Positions 25,420 through 34,648 of a stretch of 64,000 bases of DNA are shown piece after piece. The stretch comes from Acidobacteriota bacterium (lineage in GTDB: Bacteria > Pseudomonadota > Alphaproteobacteria > Caulobacterales > Hyphomonadaceae): assembly GCA_016712445.1 (NCBI GenBank), contig JADJRB010000003.1, forward strand, positions 62,001 through 126,000. Reading direction: 5' to 3'. The notes below the pieces were generated by a model, which saw nothing but the letters and a program-made list of their open reading frames with translations, searched no databases and was not told the DNA's origin. Made by a program: the position numbers and the translations under genes. Position 1 is the stretch's first letter. Every line of letters begins with the position of its first letter.

Positions 25420-26214
25420 ATGAGTTTGCTCGGCGATCCAAGAATTGGCGTCGCGGCCGATGACAGTTACGCACCCTTTCAGCCCAGGGTCGCGTTTTCC
25501 TATTCATCCGTGGCCGCTGCAACCGAACCGGCTTCGTTCCAGATCGAAGGAATTGCGCGCTCCGAAGTCCTCCCTTGCGCGGTTGATGCACCCTCGGTCG
25601 AATTCAAACCGCTGGACCCGAAGACCGGCCCGGAATTGAGCGATGCGGTGCCATTGTCCGAATACCAATGGTCAGGACCCGGACGGCCTGAACCGTACCG
25701 GCGCCTATTGGACATCGCCGTATCCCTGACCCTCCTGATCGCTCTTGGGCCCCTGTTGCTGCTTGCTGCGGCAATTCTCCGGATGCGGATGGGCGCCGAG
25801 CCGCTTGTGACTGAACGGCGAATCGGACGTTTCGGGAAAGAAATCGATCTCATCAGCTTCCGGACGAAAATGCGCGGAAACCCCGAAGGTGCCCGGTTTG
25901 GCCGCATGTTGCGGCGCGCCGGCGTATCGTCGCTGCCGATGCTTCTGAACGTGCTGCGAGGCGACCTGAGCCTCGTGGGTCCTCGCCCGGTCAGCGAGCA
26001 CGAACTGCCGCGTTACGGTCTGGACGTCATCTACTACCTTGCCGCGCGGCCGGGCTTCACGGGCGCCTGGCGCATCAACCGCGCCGCGCATGCCGGACAA
26101 GCCGGGCGAGACCGCGCCGATCGGGAATATGTTCGCGCACGAACATTCACGGCAGACCTGAAGTTCATGCTGGCGACCCTGCCCGCCACCCTCATTCGGA
26201 AGAGAGCCGTCTAG
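25420..26214 (+). CDS. Monotopic phosphoglycosyltransferase homologue lacking the catalytic Asp-Glu dyad
   Basis: The 264-residue protein resembles ExoY/PglC-type sugar transferases that load a sugar phosphate onto undecaprenyl phosphate. It has an extra N-terminal 80 residues, a membrane re-entrant segment (RRLLDIAVSLTLLIALGPLLLL, about 95-118), RRIGRFGKEIDLISFRTKM, then GVSSLPMLLNVLRGDLSLVGPRP near 170-192 and ARPGFTGAWRI. In this family the catalytic pair sits in SLDELPQ; here it reads VSSLPM, so Asp-Glu is Ser-Ser. KFRTM is also altered to SFRTKM. It is therefore probably inactive in the standard reaction or has a changed role. GGGGA lies 6 nt before the ATG. It opens the exopolysaccharide cluster. 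Confidence 0.8.
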   Translation: MSLLGDPRIGVAADDSYAPFQPRVAFSYSSVAAATEPASFQIEGIARSEVLPCAVDAPSVEFKPLDPKTGPELSDAVPLSEYQWSGPGRPEPYRRLLDIAVSLTLLIALGPLLLLAAAILRMRMGAEPLVTERRIGRFGKEIDLISFRTKMRGNPEGARFGRMLRRAGVSSLPMLLNVLRGDLSLVGPRPVSEHELPRYGLDVIYYLAARPGFTGAWRINRAAHAGQAGRDRADREYVRARTFTADLKFMLATLPATLIRKRAV

Positions 26215-26264
26215 GCCAGGCGTTCTGGCCTCAGCCACGGCTCGCTCAGAAAGGGCGGACGAGC

Positions 26265-27491
26265 ATGAAGACCGCGATCATCCACTACTGGCTCGTGGGC
26301 ATGCGCGGCGGCGAAAAGGTGCTTGAGCAATTGTGCAAGATGTTCCCCGATGCGGACATCTTCACGCACGTCTATAATCCCGAAGAGATCTCCGAAACGA
26401 TCCGCCAGCACAAGGTCGAGACGACGTTCATCGGCCGCATTCCCGGCGCGCGCAAGCACTACAAGAAAATGCTCAGCCTAATGCCGAGAGCCTTGGAATC
26501 GCTCGACCTGAGCGCTTACGACCTCGTCATCTCGAGCGAATCCGGCCCCGCCAAGGGCGTCATCTGCCGGCCCGACGCCTTGCACATCTGCTACTGCCAC
26601 AGCCCCATGCGCTATATCTGGGACCAGCAGGCACAGTATTTCGCGCAATCCGGAATGGTCACACGGATGGGCATGCGCATGCTGCTGCCAGCGGTGCGCA
26701 TCTGGGATGTCGTCTCTACGGCCCGCGTCGATCACTTCATCGCCAACTCGTCCGCCGTCGCGCAGCGTATCGACAAGTTCTGGCGCCGGCCGTCCGAAGT
26801 GATCCCGCCGCCGGTGAACACCAAACGCTTCCGCCCTGCCGGCGAGCGCGAAGACTTCTACCTCTATGTCGGCGAGTTCGTGCCCTACAAGCGAGCCGAC
26901 ATCGCCGTGGAAGCCTGCAACCTGCTTGGCCGCAAGCTGAAAGTCATCGGCGACGGCGTGCTGATGAACAAGCTGCGCGGTATAGCCGGGGAGAATGTCG
27001 AATTGCTTGGCAAAGTGCCCTTGAAGGTGCTCGCGGACCACTATGCCGCCTGCAAGGCGCTGCTGTTTCCGGCGGAAGAGGACTTCGGGATCGTCCCGGT
27101 CGAGGCGATGGCGTCGGGCGCGCCGGTTATCGCGTTCAAGCGGGGCGGCGCGCTGGACTACGTGATCGAAGGCCGCAACGGGCTGTTTTTCGAGGAGCAA
27201 ACGGCACAGTCACTTGCCAACGCGATCGAGCAGTTCGAGGCCGATGCAGACCGCTTCGATCCGATGACCATCTCCCACCTCGCCCGCCGCTTCGATACCG
27301 CGTCGTTCGTGCGGCGGATGCAGACGTCGATCCTCAACAAGATGGCGCTTCACCAGCACATGGATCCATGGCTGAAGGAACTGAGCCTGCGCTGGGGCGT
27401 CGAGCCGCCGTTTCCGACCGCAGCGGACAACCCGAACGACAGCAAGTTTCCGCTGGGCAGCGCAGCGCGCGTGCCGCGTCCAGCCAGCTGA
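26265..27491 (+). CDS. Glycosyltransferase family 4
   Basis: A 408-residue cytoplasmic GT-B retaining glycosyltransferase. The donor-binding domain is clear: FYLYVGEFVPYKRADIAVEACNLLGRKLKVIGDG near residues 196-230, LGKVPLKVLADHYAACKALLFPAEEDFGIVPVEAMASGAPVIAFKRGGALDYVIEG after it, with the EDFGIVPVE nucleotide-sugar motif. The N-terminal GMRGGEKVLE fits an acceptor domain. It probably adds a sugar to the lipid-linked repeat. It follows the phosphoglycosyltransferase homologue by 50 nt and stops 1 nt before the convergent GT8 gene. Confidence 0.93.
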   Translation: MKTAIIHYWLVGMRGGEKVLEQLCKMFPDADIFTHVYNPEEISETIRQHKVETTFIGRIPGARKHYKKMLSLMPRALESLDLSAYDLVISSESGPAKGVICRPDALHICYCHSPMRYIWDQQAQYFAQSGMVTRMGMRMLLPAVRIWDVVSTARVDHFIANSSAVAQRIDKFWRRPSEVIPPPVNTKRFRPAGEREDFYLYVGEFVPYKRADIAVEACNLLGRKLKVIGDGVLMNKLRGIAGENVELLGKVPLKVLADHYAACKALLFPAEEDFGIVPVEAMASGAPVIAFKRGGALDYVIEGRNGLFFEEQTAQSLANAIEQFEADADRFDPMTISHLARRFDTASFVRRMQTSILNKMALHQHMDPWLKELSLRWGVEPPFPTAADNPNDSKFPLGSAARVPRPAS

Positions 27492-27492
27492 C

Positions 27493-28587
27493 TTACAGCC
27501 CGATGGGGCGGCCCTTACCATAGTCGCACAAAACGGATTCGGGCGGGCGGATGTGCGGACGGCGGCCTGCCGCCTCGTCGACGAGTGCGCCGGCCATGTC
27601 TTCGACATCCCGCCGGCTGCGCGGTGACCAGGGCAGTTCTTCAAAGTCCGTCCGCTCACGCGGCATCTTCATCAAATCAAGAACGAAAGGCGCATACCGC
27701 GACAGCGCGTTGCGCAGCTTGAAGCCGTAACGGAACTTGGCGAAATCGGTGCGCGCCTTGAGCCGATCCTTCGCGGTCTGAGCCGGGATGAAGTCCGACC
27801 AGATGGTGTTCTTCAACTGCTCCGCATACCACGCCGCCGCACTCTGCCAGCGTTCAGGCCGTTTGCGCGACCAGGGTTTGGTCGATGTATAGTGTTCGAG
27901 ATACGGCACGAGCTTGCCGCCGAAGTTCAGGTAGGTCTCGTGCAGGTTCCAGCGCGGGTCGAGCGGCGTCCATTTGTCTTCAAGCGCATGGTTCAGCGCA
28001 TCCTGGTCCGGCGCCTCGTGACAGGCCTCCGGAAAATCACGCAGGAAATCGCGCGCACGCGCCAGCAAGCCCTGGTCCAGCATGGCGGGCCAGTCGAACA
28101 GCATGACGCCGGACTGGAGGTAGGGCGCTGTGTCAGCCAGCTTCAGCTCGCGGCGGCGGCGGCGGATATTGCCGGTGACATAATAGATGAAATCATGCGC
28201 CGCCGCAGCGGGCCGGCCGCGCAAGTCGGTATCCAGCAGCGGCTTCACCGGACTACGCAGCCGCGTATCCGCATCGAAATACACCAGCCGGTCGTATGAA
28301 CGGTCGAACAAGTCGTCGAAATACAGGCGAAGATAAGCCGCGCGCGGCCACCGGCTTGCCACTGGCTTGATGCGGTCGGCGATCGCATCGGCATTGATGA
28401 TGCTCACCTGCATGCCACGCGCCGCGAAGAAGGCTTCGGCCGCGTCATAGCCCGATCGCGGAACGTCGCAGCAGACAAGGAACAGTTCGGCAGCGCCCGG
28501 CTGCAAGTTGTCGAACACGGATTTCAGCTGGCAGCAGGCCGCCGGAAGGTATCCGGCATCCGTTCCAGTCGTGATGGCAATTTTCAA
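27493..28587 (-). CDS. Glycosyltransferase family 8
   Basis: This 364-residue GT-A retaining glycosyltransferase resembles LPS galactosyl/glucosyltransferases. It opens KIAITTGTDAGYLPAACCQLKSVFDNL, has the metal-binding DxD in LVYFDADTRLRSP near residues 109-121, then YLQSGVMLFDWPAMLDQG and DQDALNHAL. I chose TTG 28587 because GGGGA lies 6 nt upstream; TTG 28644 is the longer choice. It is the only gene in its strand block, between two plus-strand blocks, which suggests separate regulation. Confidence 0.87.
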   Translation of the reverse strand: MKIAITTGTDAGYLPAACCQLKSVFDNLQPGAAELFLVCCDVPRSGYDAAEAFFAARGMQVSIINADAIADRIKPVASRWPRAAYLRLYFDDLFDRSYDRLVYFDADTRLRSPVKPLLDTDLRGRPAAAAHDFIYYVTGNIRRRRRELKLADTAPYLQSGVMLFDWPAMLDQGLLARARDFLRDFPEACHEAPDQDALNHALEDKWTPLDPRWNLHETYLNFGGKLVPYLEHYTSTKPWSRKRPERWQSAAAWYAEQLKNTIWSDFIPAQTAKDRLKARTDFAKFRYGFKLRNALSRYAPFVLDLMKMPRERTDFEELPWSPRSRRDVEDMAGALVDEAAGRRPHIRPPESVLCDYGKGRPIGL

Positions 28588-28872
28588 CGCGCGTCCCCAC
28601 TCGGACTTCCCCGCAACTATTCCGAACAGTCTACCGCGGCGCAACCCTCATCTTTGAAGAAAAGCATTCGCGCAGCATAGATTTTGGTCAATTCAAGTAA
28701 TTCTTCTCCCCGCGCGCGATTCAATTTCCGCGCCGCGCCGTTTTCTGATTGGATTTGCTGGTACGCATCTGGAATGTTAGTTTCACACCGGAGCTCAAAC
28801 GGCCCATCGGGGTTGTTGGCTCGGGTCTGAGGCCAGCCCACAGACCAGAGTACAGTGGCAGGTGGGACTTCC

Positions 28873-29835
28873 ATGCGAAGTGATCTGGTCGACCGCGACA
28901 ACCGCGCCGGAATGGCGCCGGGTCCCGTCTGCAGCAGCCGCACGATCCATCTCACAGCCAGACTGACTGTCACCTGTCTCACAGCGCTGATCGTGACACT
29001 CGCCGCCTGCAAGGCGCAGGCGCGTCCCGAACTGATCGATGCCGCCGCGCAGCCAGCCGCAGCCGAACAGGTTGGCGAAGGCCCCGCCAAGGCCGTGCCG
29101 CGAACCATCGATCCGGACAAGCTTCGCCTGTCCTTCATCGCGGATTTCAACGACTCCTTCTCCGTCTCGCCCTGGGGGTGCGTCACCGACTGGATTGCCC
29201 ACACGCCCTGGCACGGGGATTTCGGCGACGCGACCTTCGCCGATCCGGTGAAGACCTTTCCCTTCACCATTGAGGACGGCGCGCTGGCAATCGAGGCGCG
29301 CCGCTTTGATGATGGATCATGGCAAACCGGCATGCTGTCTGCCCGCGATGTATGCAACAGCGGCTGGTCGCAGCTTTACGGCTATTTCGAAATCCGCGCG
29401 AAGATGCCGGACGCCCCCGGCTTCTGGCCGACCTTCTGGCTCATAGGCGTCAATCCGAAGATCGACACGGGCACATCGGAAATCGACGTTGTCGAGCATT
29501 ACACGGCCCGCCCTGACACGTTCACCTCCGGCGTCATCAAGCACCCGGGCCTCGTTGACACGAACAAGCGGGTTTCGGGCCATACGCAGGAAGTCGAGCC
29601 GGGCCTGATGACCGGTCATTTCAACATGTACGGCGTCGAGATCGATCCGAAGGAAACAACCTTCTATTTCAACCGCGTCGAAATATTCAGCGTGCCGACC
29701 GAGCCGGAGTTTCGCCAGCCATTCTTTCCGCTCGTCAGCATGGCGGTCATTGCCGACGACGTGACCCGCGACACACCGGACAGCGTTAAGATGTACGTAG
29801 ATTACATCCGGGCCTACCAGCGGATGCCCGAATGA
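28873..29835 (+). CDS. Glycoside hydrolase family 16 lipoprotein
   Basis: The 320-residue product has a signal segment with lipobox (VTLAACKAQ, Cys near residue 46), so it is probably tethered in the envelope. The GH16 beta-jelly-roll domain follows, with YGYFEIRAKMPDAPGFWPTFWLIG and the catalytic EIDVVEH motif near residues 208-214, whose two Glu are nucleophile and acid/base in the family. GH16 enzymes cleave beta-1,3 or 1,4 glucans and galactans. In a polymer cluster it may trim or release the product. Its stop overlaps the next start by 4 nt. Confidence 0.9.
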   Translation: MRSDLVDRDNRAGMAPGPVCSSRTIHLTARLTVTCLTALIVTLAACKAQARPELIDAAAQPAAAEQVGEGPAKAVPRTIDPDKLRLSFIADFNDSFSVSPWGCVTDWIAHTPWHGDFGDATFADPVKTFPFTIEDGALAIEARRFDDGSWQTGMLSARDVCNSGWSQLYGYFEIRAKMPDAPGFWPTFWLIGVNPKIDTGTSEIDVVEHYTARPDTFTSGVIKHPGLVDTNKRVSGHTQEVEPGLMTGHFNMYGVEIDPKETTFYFNRVEIFSVPTEPEFRQPFFPLVSMAVIADDVTRDTPDSVKMYVDYIRAYQRMPE

Positions 29836-30689
29836 TCCGCGGCCTGCTCGAACCAATTGCTGCACCCGTGATCCGGTATGCCACGCGCTCTTATGTGGCC
29901 GGAGACGAGGTCGGCGATGCCGTGCGACTTGCCGAACAGGCGCACCTGCACGGCTATGCCTGCACGCTCTGCTACTGGAATGACGGCAAGGACGATCCGG
30001 AATTCGTTGCCGGTCAGTACCGCGCTGCGATTGACGGCATGCAGCGCGCCGGCCTGGACGGCGCTATCGCGATCAAGACGCCCGCTCTCTGGGATCGGGC
30101 TGACCTGGCCGCAAGCGTCTCAGGCTACGCGCGCGACCGCCACATCCGTGTAATGTTCGACTCCCACGCCCCAGCGCAAAGCGACGACATCTTCCGTGCG
30201 ATCGACCTGTGCGGCCCTGAGGGCGTCGGACTCGCCCTGCCCGGCCGCTGGAAGCGCAGCCGCAGTGACGCTGACCGTGCCATCTCGCTTGGTCTCAGTA
30301 TTCGCATCGTAAAAGGCCAGTGGGCGGACGATCCCGACACCGGCGCAGACATCGAGGCAGCCTACCTTGATCTTGCCGCCCATATCGCCGGACGCGCGAA
30401 ATTCGTCGGTGTGGCGACAAACCAGGCGGCGCTCTCCAGCACGGCGATCAGCGCCTTGCTGGCCGCCGGCACGGCCTGCGAGCAAGAAGTGATTTATCCC
30501 GCCGCCCGGCAGGACGTCATCCAGGTTGCGAAAGACCATGACGTGCCCAGCCGGTTGTACGTGCCCTTCGGGTCGGCCTGGCTTCCTTATTCGCTCAGCC
30601 GTGCAGCGTCGAACCCGAAAGTGCTCATGTGGCTGATGCGCGACATGCTGACCTCCAACCGCTTCAAAATGCCGGCTCGCAAGCCATGA
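29832..30689 (+). CDS. Proline dehydrogenase-like barrel protein
   Basis: A 285-residue protein with TIM-barrel features of the PRODH family. ACTLCYWNDGKDDPEF and then LSIRIVKGQWADDPDTGADIEAAYLDLAAHI (cf. the RLVKGAYW flavin-site strand) are visible, as are FVGVATNQAAL and the closing RLYVPFGSAWLPYSLSRAASNP. In true proline dehydrogenases the last block has an Arg-Arg pair and ExN that hold proline's carboxylate; here it reads SRAASN, so proline may not be the substrate. There is no signal peptide. It is coupled by an ATGA overlap to the GH16 gene, an odd pairing. Confidence 0.78.
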   Translation: MIRGLLEPIAAPVIRYATRSYVAGDEVGDAVRLAEQAHLHGYACTLCYWNDGKDDPEFVAGQYRAAIDGMQRAGLDGAIAIKTPALWDRADLAASVSGYARDRHIRVMFDSHAPAQSDDIFRAIDLCGPEGVGLALPGRWKRSRSDADRAISLGLSIRIVKGQWADDPDTGADIEAAYLDLAAHIAGRAKFVGVATNQAALSSTAISALLAAGTACEQEVIYPAARQDVIQVAKDHDVPSRLYVPFGSAWLPYSLSRAASNPKVLMWLMRDMLTSNRFKMPARKP

Positions 30690-30848
30690 GATCGTTCGGA
30701 TTGCCCCTTACAATGCGCGGTTATTTGTTGAATAAGTAACCGGGCAGTATTCAGGCGCCGGGGACCCGCCTGAAGCAGGAAAAGCTGCCCTTTTGGCCCT
30801 CGGATTGACTATCGATTGTTCGCTGTAGAACACAGGGATATTCCAACC

Positions 30849-33107
30849 GTGAACCGCCTGCACATCGCGCCTGAAGCCGGGACTTCAAACTCGCCTGCCG
30901 GTGAAGGAGCACGCGACACGCTGGATGTCAGGAGCCTGTGGTTCGCCATCCGCCGCCGTTCGAAAGTGATGGCCGCCATCTTCCTCGTGTGCACCGGCAC
31001 AGCCGTGTTCGTGACCAGCCAGATGAAGGATGTCTACTCGGCGCGCACGCGCGTGCTGATCGATCCGCGCGACCGCCAGATCATCGAGTCAGGCGTGACG
31101 ACGAGCGTGCGCCCGGACTCGACGATCATGGATACCGAAGTCCAGCTGATCCTGTCGCGCGACATGATGAACAAGGTGGTCGACGAGCTGAACCTTGATG
31201 CCGACCCCGAATTCAATCCGCTGCTGACCAGCACGAAACCCGCCGCGCGGATGCCGGGCCCGGGCGTCGCCACGTCCGGTGCAGCCGACAGCCCGGACGG
31301 CGCGCTCGTCGTGGCGGACGGCGACAAGGCGACCGAACCCGGCAGCCGCGGCCGCATGCTCGCCGCAGACTCCCTTCAGAGGTCCGTGACCGCATTTCGC
31401 GATGGCCTGACCTACGTCATCAGCATCAATGCCAAAAGCTCAGACCCTGAGAAGGCAGCGCTGATCGCAAACACGCTCACCTCGATCTACATCTCGGGCC
31501 AGCTGACCACCAAGGTCGACGAAACGGTGAAGGCCGGCGAATGGCTGCAGGAGCGCCTTGGCGTGCTCCGCGAAGATGTACGGTCAGCCGAGTCGGCCGT
31601 GCAGGAATTCCGGTCAGAACAGGGCCTCGTCGATGCAGGCGGCGTGTCGACCATCGAAGCCAAGATCGCAAGCCTGACCAGCCAGCTGCTGGTCCTGCAG
31701 GCCGACCTCGTCGAGAAGCGCCTTCGCCGGGATGAAGCGCTCAGATATGCCGACGCCGACTCCGCAACAGCGCAGAGCAGCGACGTCATCACATCGCCGC
31801 TCCTGACAACGCTTCGCAGCCAGCGCTCTGATCTCTCGCGGGAGTTCGCCGACATCTCGACGCAGTACAGCACGCTGCACCCCGAATATATCCGCGTGAA
31901 AAACCAACTCGACGAACTCGAGCTGAACATCGCTGCCGAGCGCCGCAGGATCCTGTCATCGCTTAAGAGTGACGTGCAGGTCGCGGAATCGCGGGTGACC
32001 TCGGTGGAATCCGAACTGCGCAACCTGAATGGCCAGCTCAACCGCAACAACCGCGAGCTGATCAAGCAACGTGAACTCGAACGCGAAGCGACAGCGTCGC
32101 GCGAGATCTATGAAGACCTGCTGACGCGCGCCGAACAGGTGACGCAGGCCTCACAGCTTCAGCGCTCCGATGCCCACCTCGTGTCGGCGGCCGAGCCGGC
32201 GACCGAACCCAGCGCTCCCAACCACAAGCTCAATATCGCACTCGGCGCGCTTGTCGGGCTCGCGCTGGCCGGCTTTGCGGCTGTGTTGTTCGAAATGTTC
32301 GAGAAGGGCGTCTCAAGCTCAGAGGACGTCGAGGAGTTTATCGGGCTTCCGCTGCTCACGACCGTGCCCGGCGTACCGCGCAAGAACCTCTTGAAGCAAT
32401 ACACTGCCGACCAGCTCAGTCGCTACATGCTCGGGAAGCCGAGGTCGGCCTTCACCGAAGCAATCCGAAATCTGTTCCATACACTGTTCCGGGCCTCGCG
32501 CCGTGAAGGCGCCCTGACCGTGGCCTTCACGTCCGCCCTGCCCGGCGAAGGCAAGACCACGCTGACGCATTGTGTTGCCGCTCTTGCGGCCACGCAGAGC
32601 AAACGTGTGCTCATCGTTGACGCGGACCTTTATCGCCGCACCTTGTCCAAATCCATCGCGCCGGATGCGCAGGTCGGCTTACTGGAAGTGTTCCAGGGAA
32701 AGGTTTCGGCCACTGAAGCCATCCGTCCGCTTGCGGATAGCCACCTGTCCATCCTGCCGGTGGCCGACGCGCCTTCCGATCCCAACGTCGTTGTGACGCG
32801 GGAGGAATGCGAGAAGCTGTTCACAGAGCTGAAGCAGCACTACGACCTCGTGGTGATCGACTGCCCACCCGCCTTGCCCGTGCTCGAAGCCCGCGTGATT
32901 GGCGCCGCTGCGGATACGCTGATCTTCGCGGCGCGCTGGCGCAAGACACACCGCAAGGCTGTCGCCAAATCGATCCAGCTGCTCAATACCGAAGGCGCAA
33001 ACATCCTCGGCGTCGCAATCACCCGGGCCGACCTGCGCACACAGGCCCTTTATGACGACTTTGGCGGCTCGCACTACAAGCTGTATTCCGCTTACTACCG
33101 GGATTGA
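30849..33107 (+). CDS. Wzc/GumC-type polysaccharide copolymerase with BY-kinase domain
   Basis: This 752-residue inner-membrane protein controls chain length and export. An N-terminal Wzz domain has its first helix near residues 40-58 and second near 463-484, with long coiled coils between (about 240-440). The C-terminal tyrosine kinase has Walker A ALPGEGKTT near 565, Walker A' VLIVDADLY near 587, and Walker B LVVIDCPP near 667. A Tyr-rich tail (six Tyr in the last 21 residues) follows. GTG 30849 is my start; nothing better lies upstream. It leads a tight block with Wzx, Wzy and the pyruvyltransferase. No Wza-type outer-membrane exporter is in the window. Confidence 0.93.
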   Translation: MNRLHIAPEAGTSNSPAGEGARDTLDVRSLWFAIRRRSKVMAAIFLVCTGTAVFVTSQMKDVYSARTRVLIDPRDRQIIESGVTTSVRPDSTIMDTEVQLILSRDMMNKVVDELNLDADPEFNPLLTSTKPAARMPGPGVATSGAADSPDGALVVADGDKATEPGSRGRMLAADSLQRSVTAFRDGLTYVISINAKSSDPEKAALIANTLTSIYISGQLTTKVDETVKAGEWLQERLGVLREDVRSAESAVQEFRSEQGLVDAGGVSTIEAKIASLTSQLLVLQADLVEKRLRRDEALRYADADSATAQSSDVITSPLLTTLRSQRSDLSREFADISTQYSTLHPEYIRVKNQLDELELNIAAERRRILSSLKSDVQVAESRVTSVESELRNLNGQLNRNNRELIKQRELEREATASREIYEDLLTRAEQVTQASQLQRSDAHLVSAAEPATEPSAPNHKLNIALGALVGLALAGFAAVLFEMFEKGVSSSEDVEEFIGLPLLTTVPGVPRKNLLKQYTADQLSRYMLGKPRSAFTEAIRNLFHTLFRASRREGALTVAFTSALPGEGKTTLTHCVAALAATQSKRVLIVDADLYRRTLSKSIAPDAQVGLLEVFQGKVSATEAIRPLADSHLSILPVADAPSDPNVVVTREECEKLFTELKQHYDLVVIDCPPALPVLEARVIGAAADTLIFAARWRKTHRKAVAKSIQLLNTEGANILGVAITRADLRTQALYDDFGGSHYKLYSAYYRD

Positions 33108-33115
33108 GCGCAGCC

Positions 33116-34591
33116 GTGAGCGACACTGCAGACGCCGCTGCTCAGGAGCTGAATAGCGGCCAATCGTCCGGCGCCGGGCGTTGGATCCTGATCTCTCGGG
33201 TAGCCGCCCAGCTGTCGCAGATCACATTGTTCCTGATGGCAGCCCGGTTCCTGACGCCGGCTGAGTTCGGCGTCTTCGCGCTGATCCAGGCTTTTTCGGC
33301 ATTGCTGTTTGTCGGCGCCGCCGCCGGATGGCGTGAAGTCATCATCAGCACGGCCAATTCGCAGCGCGAGATCAACCAGTTGATGGCTTTCTCGATGGCA
33401 AGCGGCATCGCGATGGCGCTCGCGGGCGGGATGGTTTCACTGGGACTGGAGTTCACCGGCCACGAGGCAGCGGGCAAGCTGGCCGCGCTCTTCTGCGTCT
33501 GTGTACTGATTGCCCCGGTCGTCAATGCGTTCAACGGCTTACTCGTCCGGCGCGGCAAGGTGCGCGCCTTTGCGATCGCGAGCATTGCAGCGGAGGCGCT
33601 CGCCTTTGCGGTGGCCGCGTGGTCGCTCGTCGTGGGTTACGGTGTTTACGCGCTCGCCTTTGGCAAGATCGTGTTCCTCGCCGCCTGCGCCGGCCTCCTG
33701 GCCTGGCAAGCCGGATGGCACGGCGGCCTGACGCTGCGCGGCGCACGCACCCGGCTGTTGCTGTCAACCTCGTTCCATATCCTTGCCAACCGTCTGATCT
33801 TCTTTGTGCAGAGCAATAGCGCCACCTTTCTCGTCGGTGCGTTCCTTGGCCCGGCAGGAGTAGGCTTCTACCGGGCGGCCGAGCGCGTGGTGTCGTCCGT
33901 CGCTGAACTGGTCATGGAGCCGCTGCGCATGATCGCATGGGTCGAGCTTCGCCGCGCCGCCGACAGCGCCGACCCCGCCGATCCGAACCTGCGCGCCCGC
34001 CTCGCCGACGCCGCCACCGCGATCCTGCCGCTGTTCATCTTCATGACGGCGCCGGTATTCATGGGCCTGTCATTCGTCGCCAACGAACTTGTCGTCTTCG
34101 CCCTCGGGCCCGCCTGGGCACCTTCCGGCGGAATCGCAGCGATCTTCGCACTGACCGCCATCCATGTGGTGCCGGGCGTTCTCGCCGAGCCGCTTCTTTC
34201 TCTGGCTGGAGAGATCAAGCGCCTGCCGCGCATCATGCTGATGAACGCCGCTGTCAGCGCCAGCATGATGGTCCTGCTCGGCCCCTTCGGCCTGTATGCG
34301 CTTGCCTCGGCGGCCATCCCGGCCGGCCTCTTCACGATGGGCAGCATGTTCTGGGTGCTCCGGCGGCATGGCGGCTTCGCATGGCGGCCTGCCTTGCGCG
34401 GTGCCGGCATTGCCATCCCGCCGCTCGCCGCCATGGCCGCGGTGGTCATCGGCACGCAGTGGATCGCCGCTCAGGCAGGGATCCCGCTCCTCGTATCGCT
34501 GGCGATCCAGGTGGGCGTCGGCGCGGTCACTTATATCGGTGTACTGTACATCCTGAAACCGGAAGCGCTGCTGGCGCTTCGCCGCCTGTGA
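33116..34591 (+). CDS. Wzx-type oligosaccharide flippase
   Basis: A 491-residue polytopic protein of the MOP/polysaccharide-transport superfamily with about 12-14 hydrophobic helices. The N-terminal block ILISRVAAQLSQITLFLMAARFLTPAEFGVFALIQAF is typical of Wzx/RfbX proteins, and the C-terminal half shows the second six-helix set. It would flip the lipid-linked repeat unit to the periplasmic face. GTG 33116 is chosen; TTG 33104 overlaps the Wzc stop and is too close to its ribosome site. It begins 8 nt after Wzc. Confidence 0.9.
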   Translation: MSDTADAAAQELNSGQSSGAGRWILISRVAAQLSQITLFLMAARFLTPAEFGVFALIQAFSALLFVGAAAGWREVIISTANSQREINQLMAFSMASGIAMALAGGMVSLGLEFTGHEAAGKLAALFCVCVLIAPVVNAFNGLLVRRGKVRAFAIASIAAEALAFAVAAWSLVVGYGVYALAFGKIVFLAACAGLLAWQAGWHGGLTLRGARTRLLLSTSFHILANRLIFFVQSNSATFLVGAFLGPAGVGFYRAAERVVSSVAELVMEPLRMIAWVELRRAADSADPADPNLRARLADAATAILPLFIFMTAPVFMGLSFVANELVVFALGPAWAPSGGIAAIFALTAIHVVPGVLAEPLLSLAGEIKRLPRIMLMNAAVSASMMVLLGPFGLYALASAAIPAGLFTMGSMFWVLRRHGGFAWRPALRGAGIAIPPLAAMAAVVIGTQWIAAQAGIPLLVSLAIQVGVGAVTYIGVLYILKPEALLALRRL

Positions 34592-34648
34592 AGTCTTGTT
34601 GATGTGCCCATTCCGGTCCTTCTGCACATTTGCTGATCGAGGCGCCTC

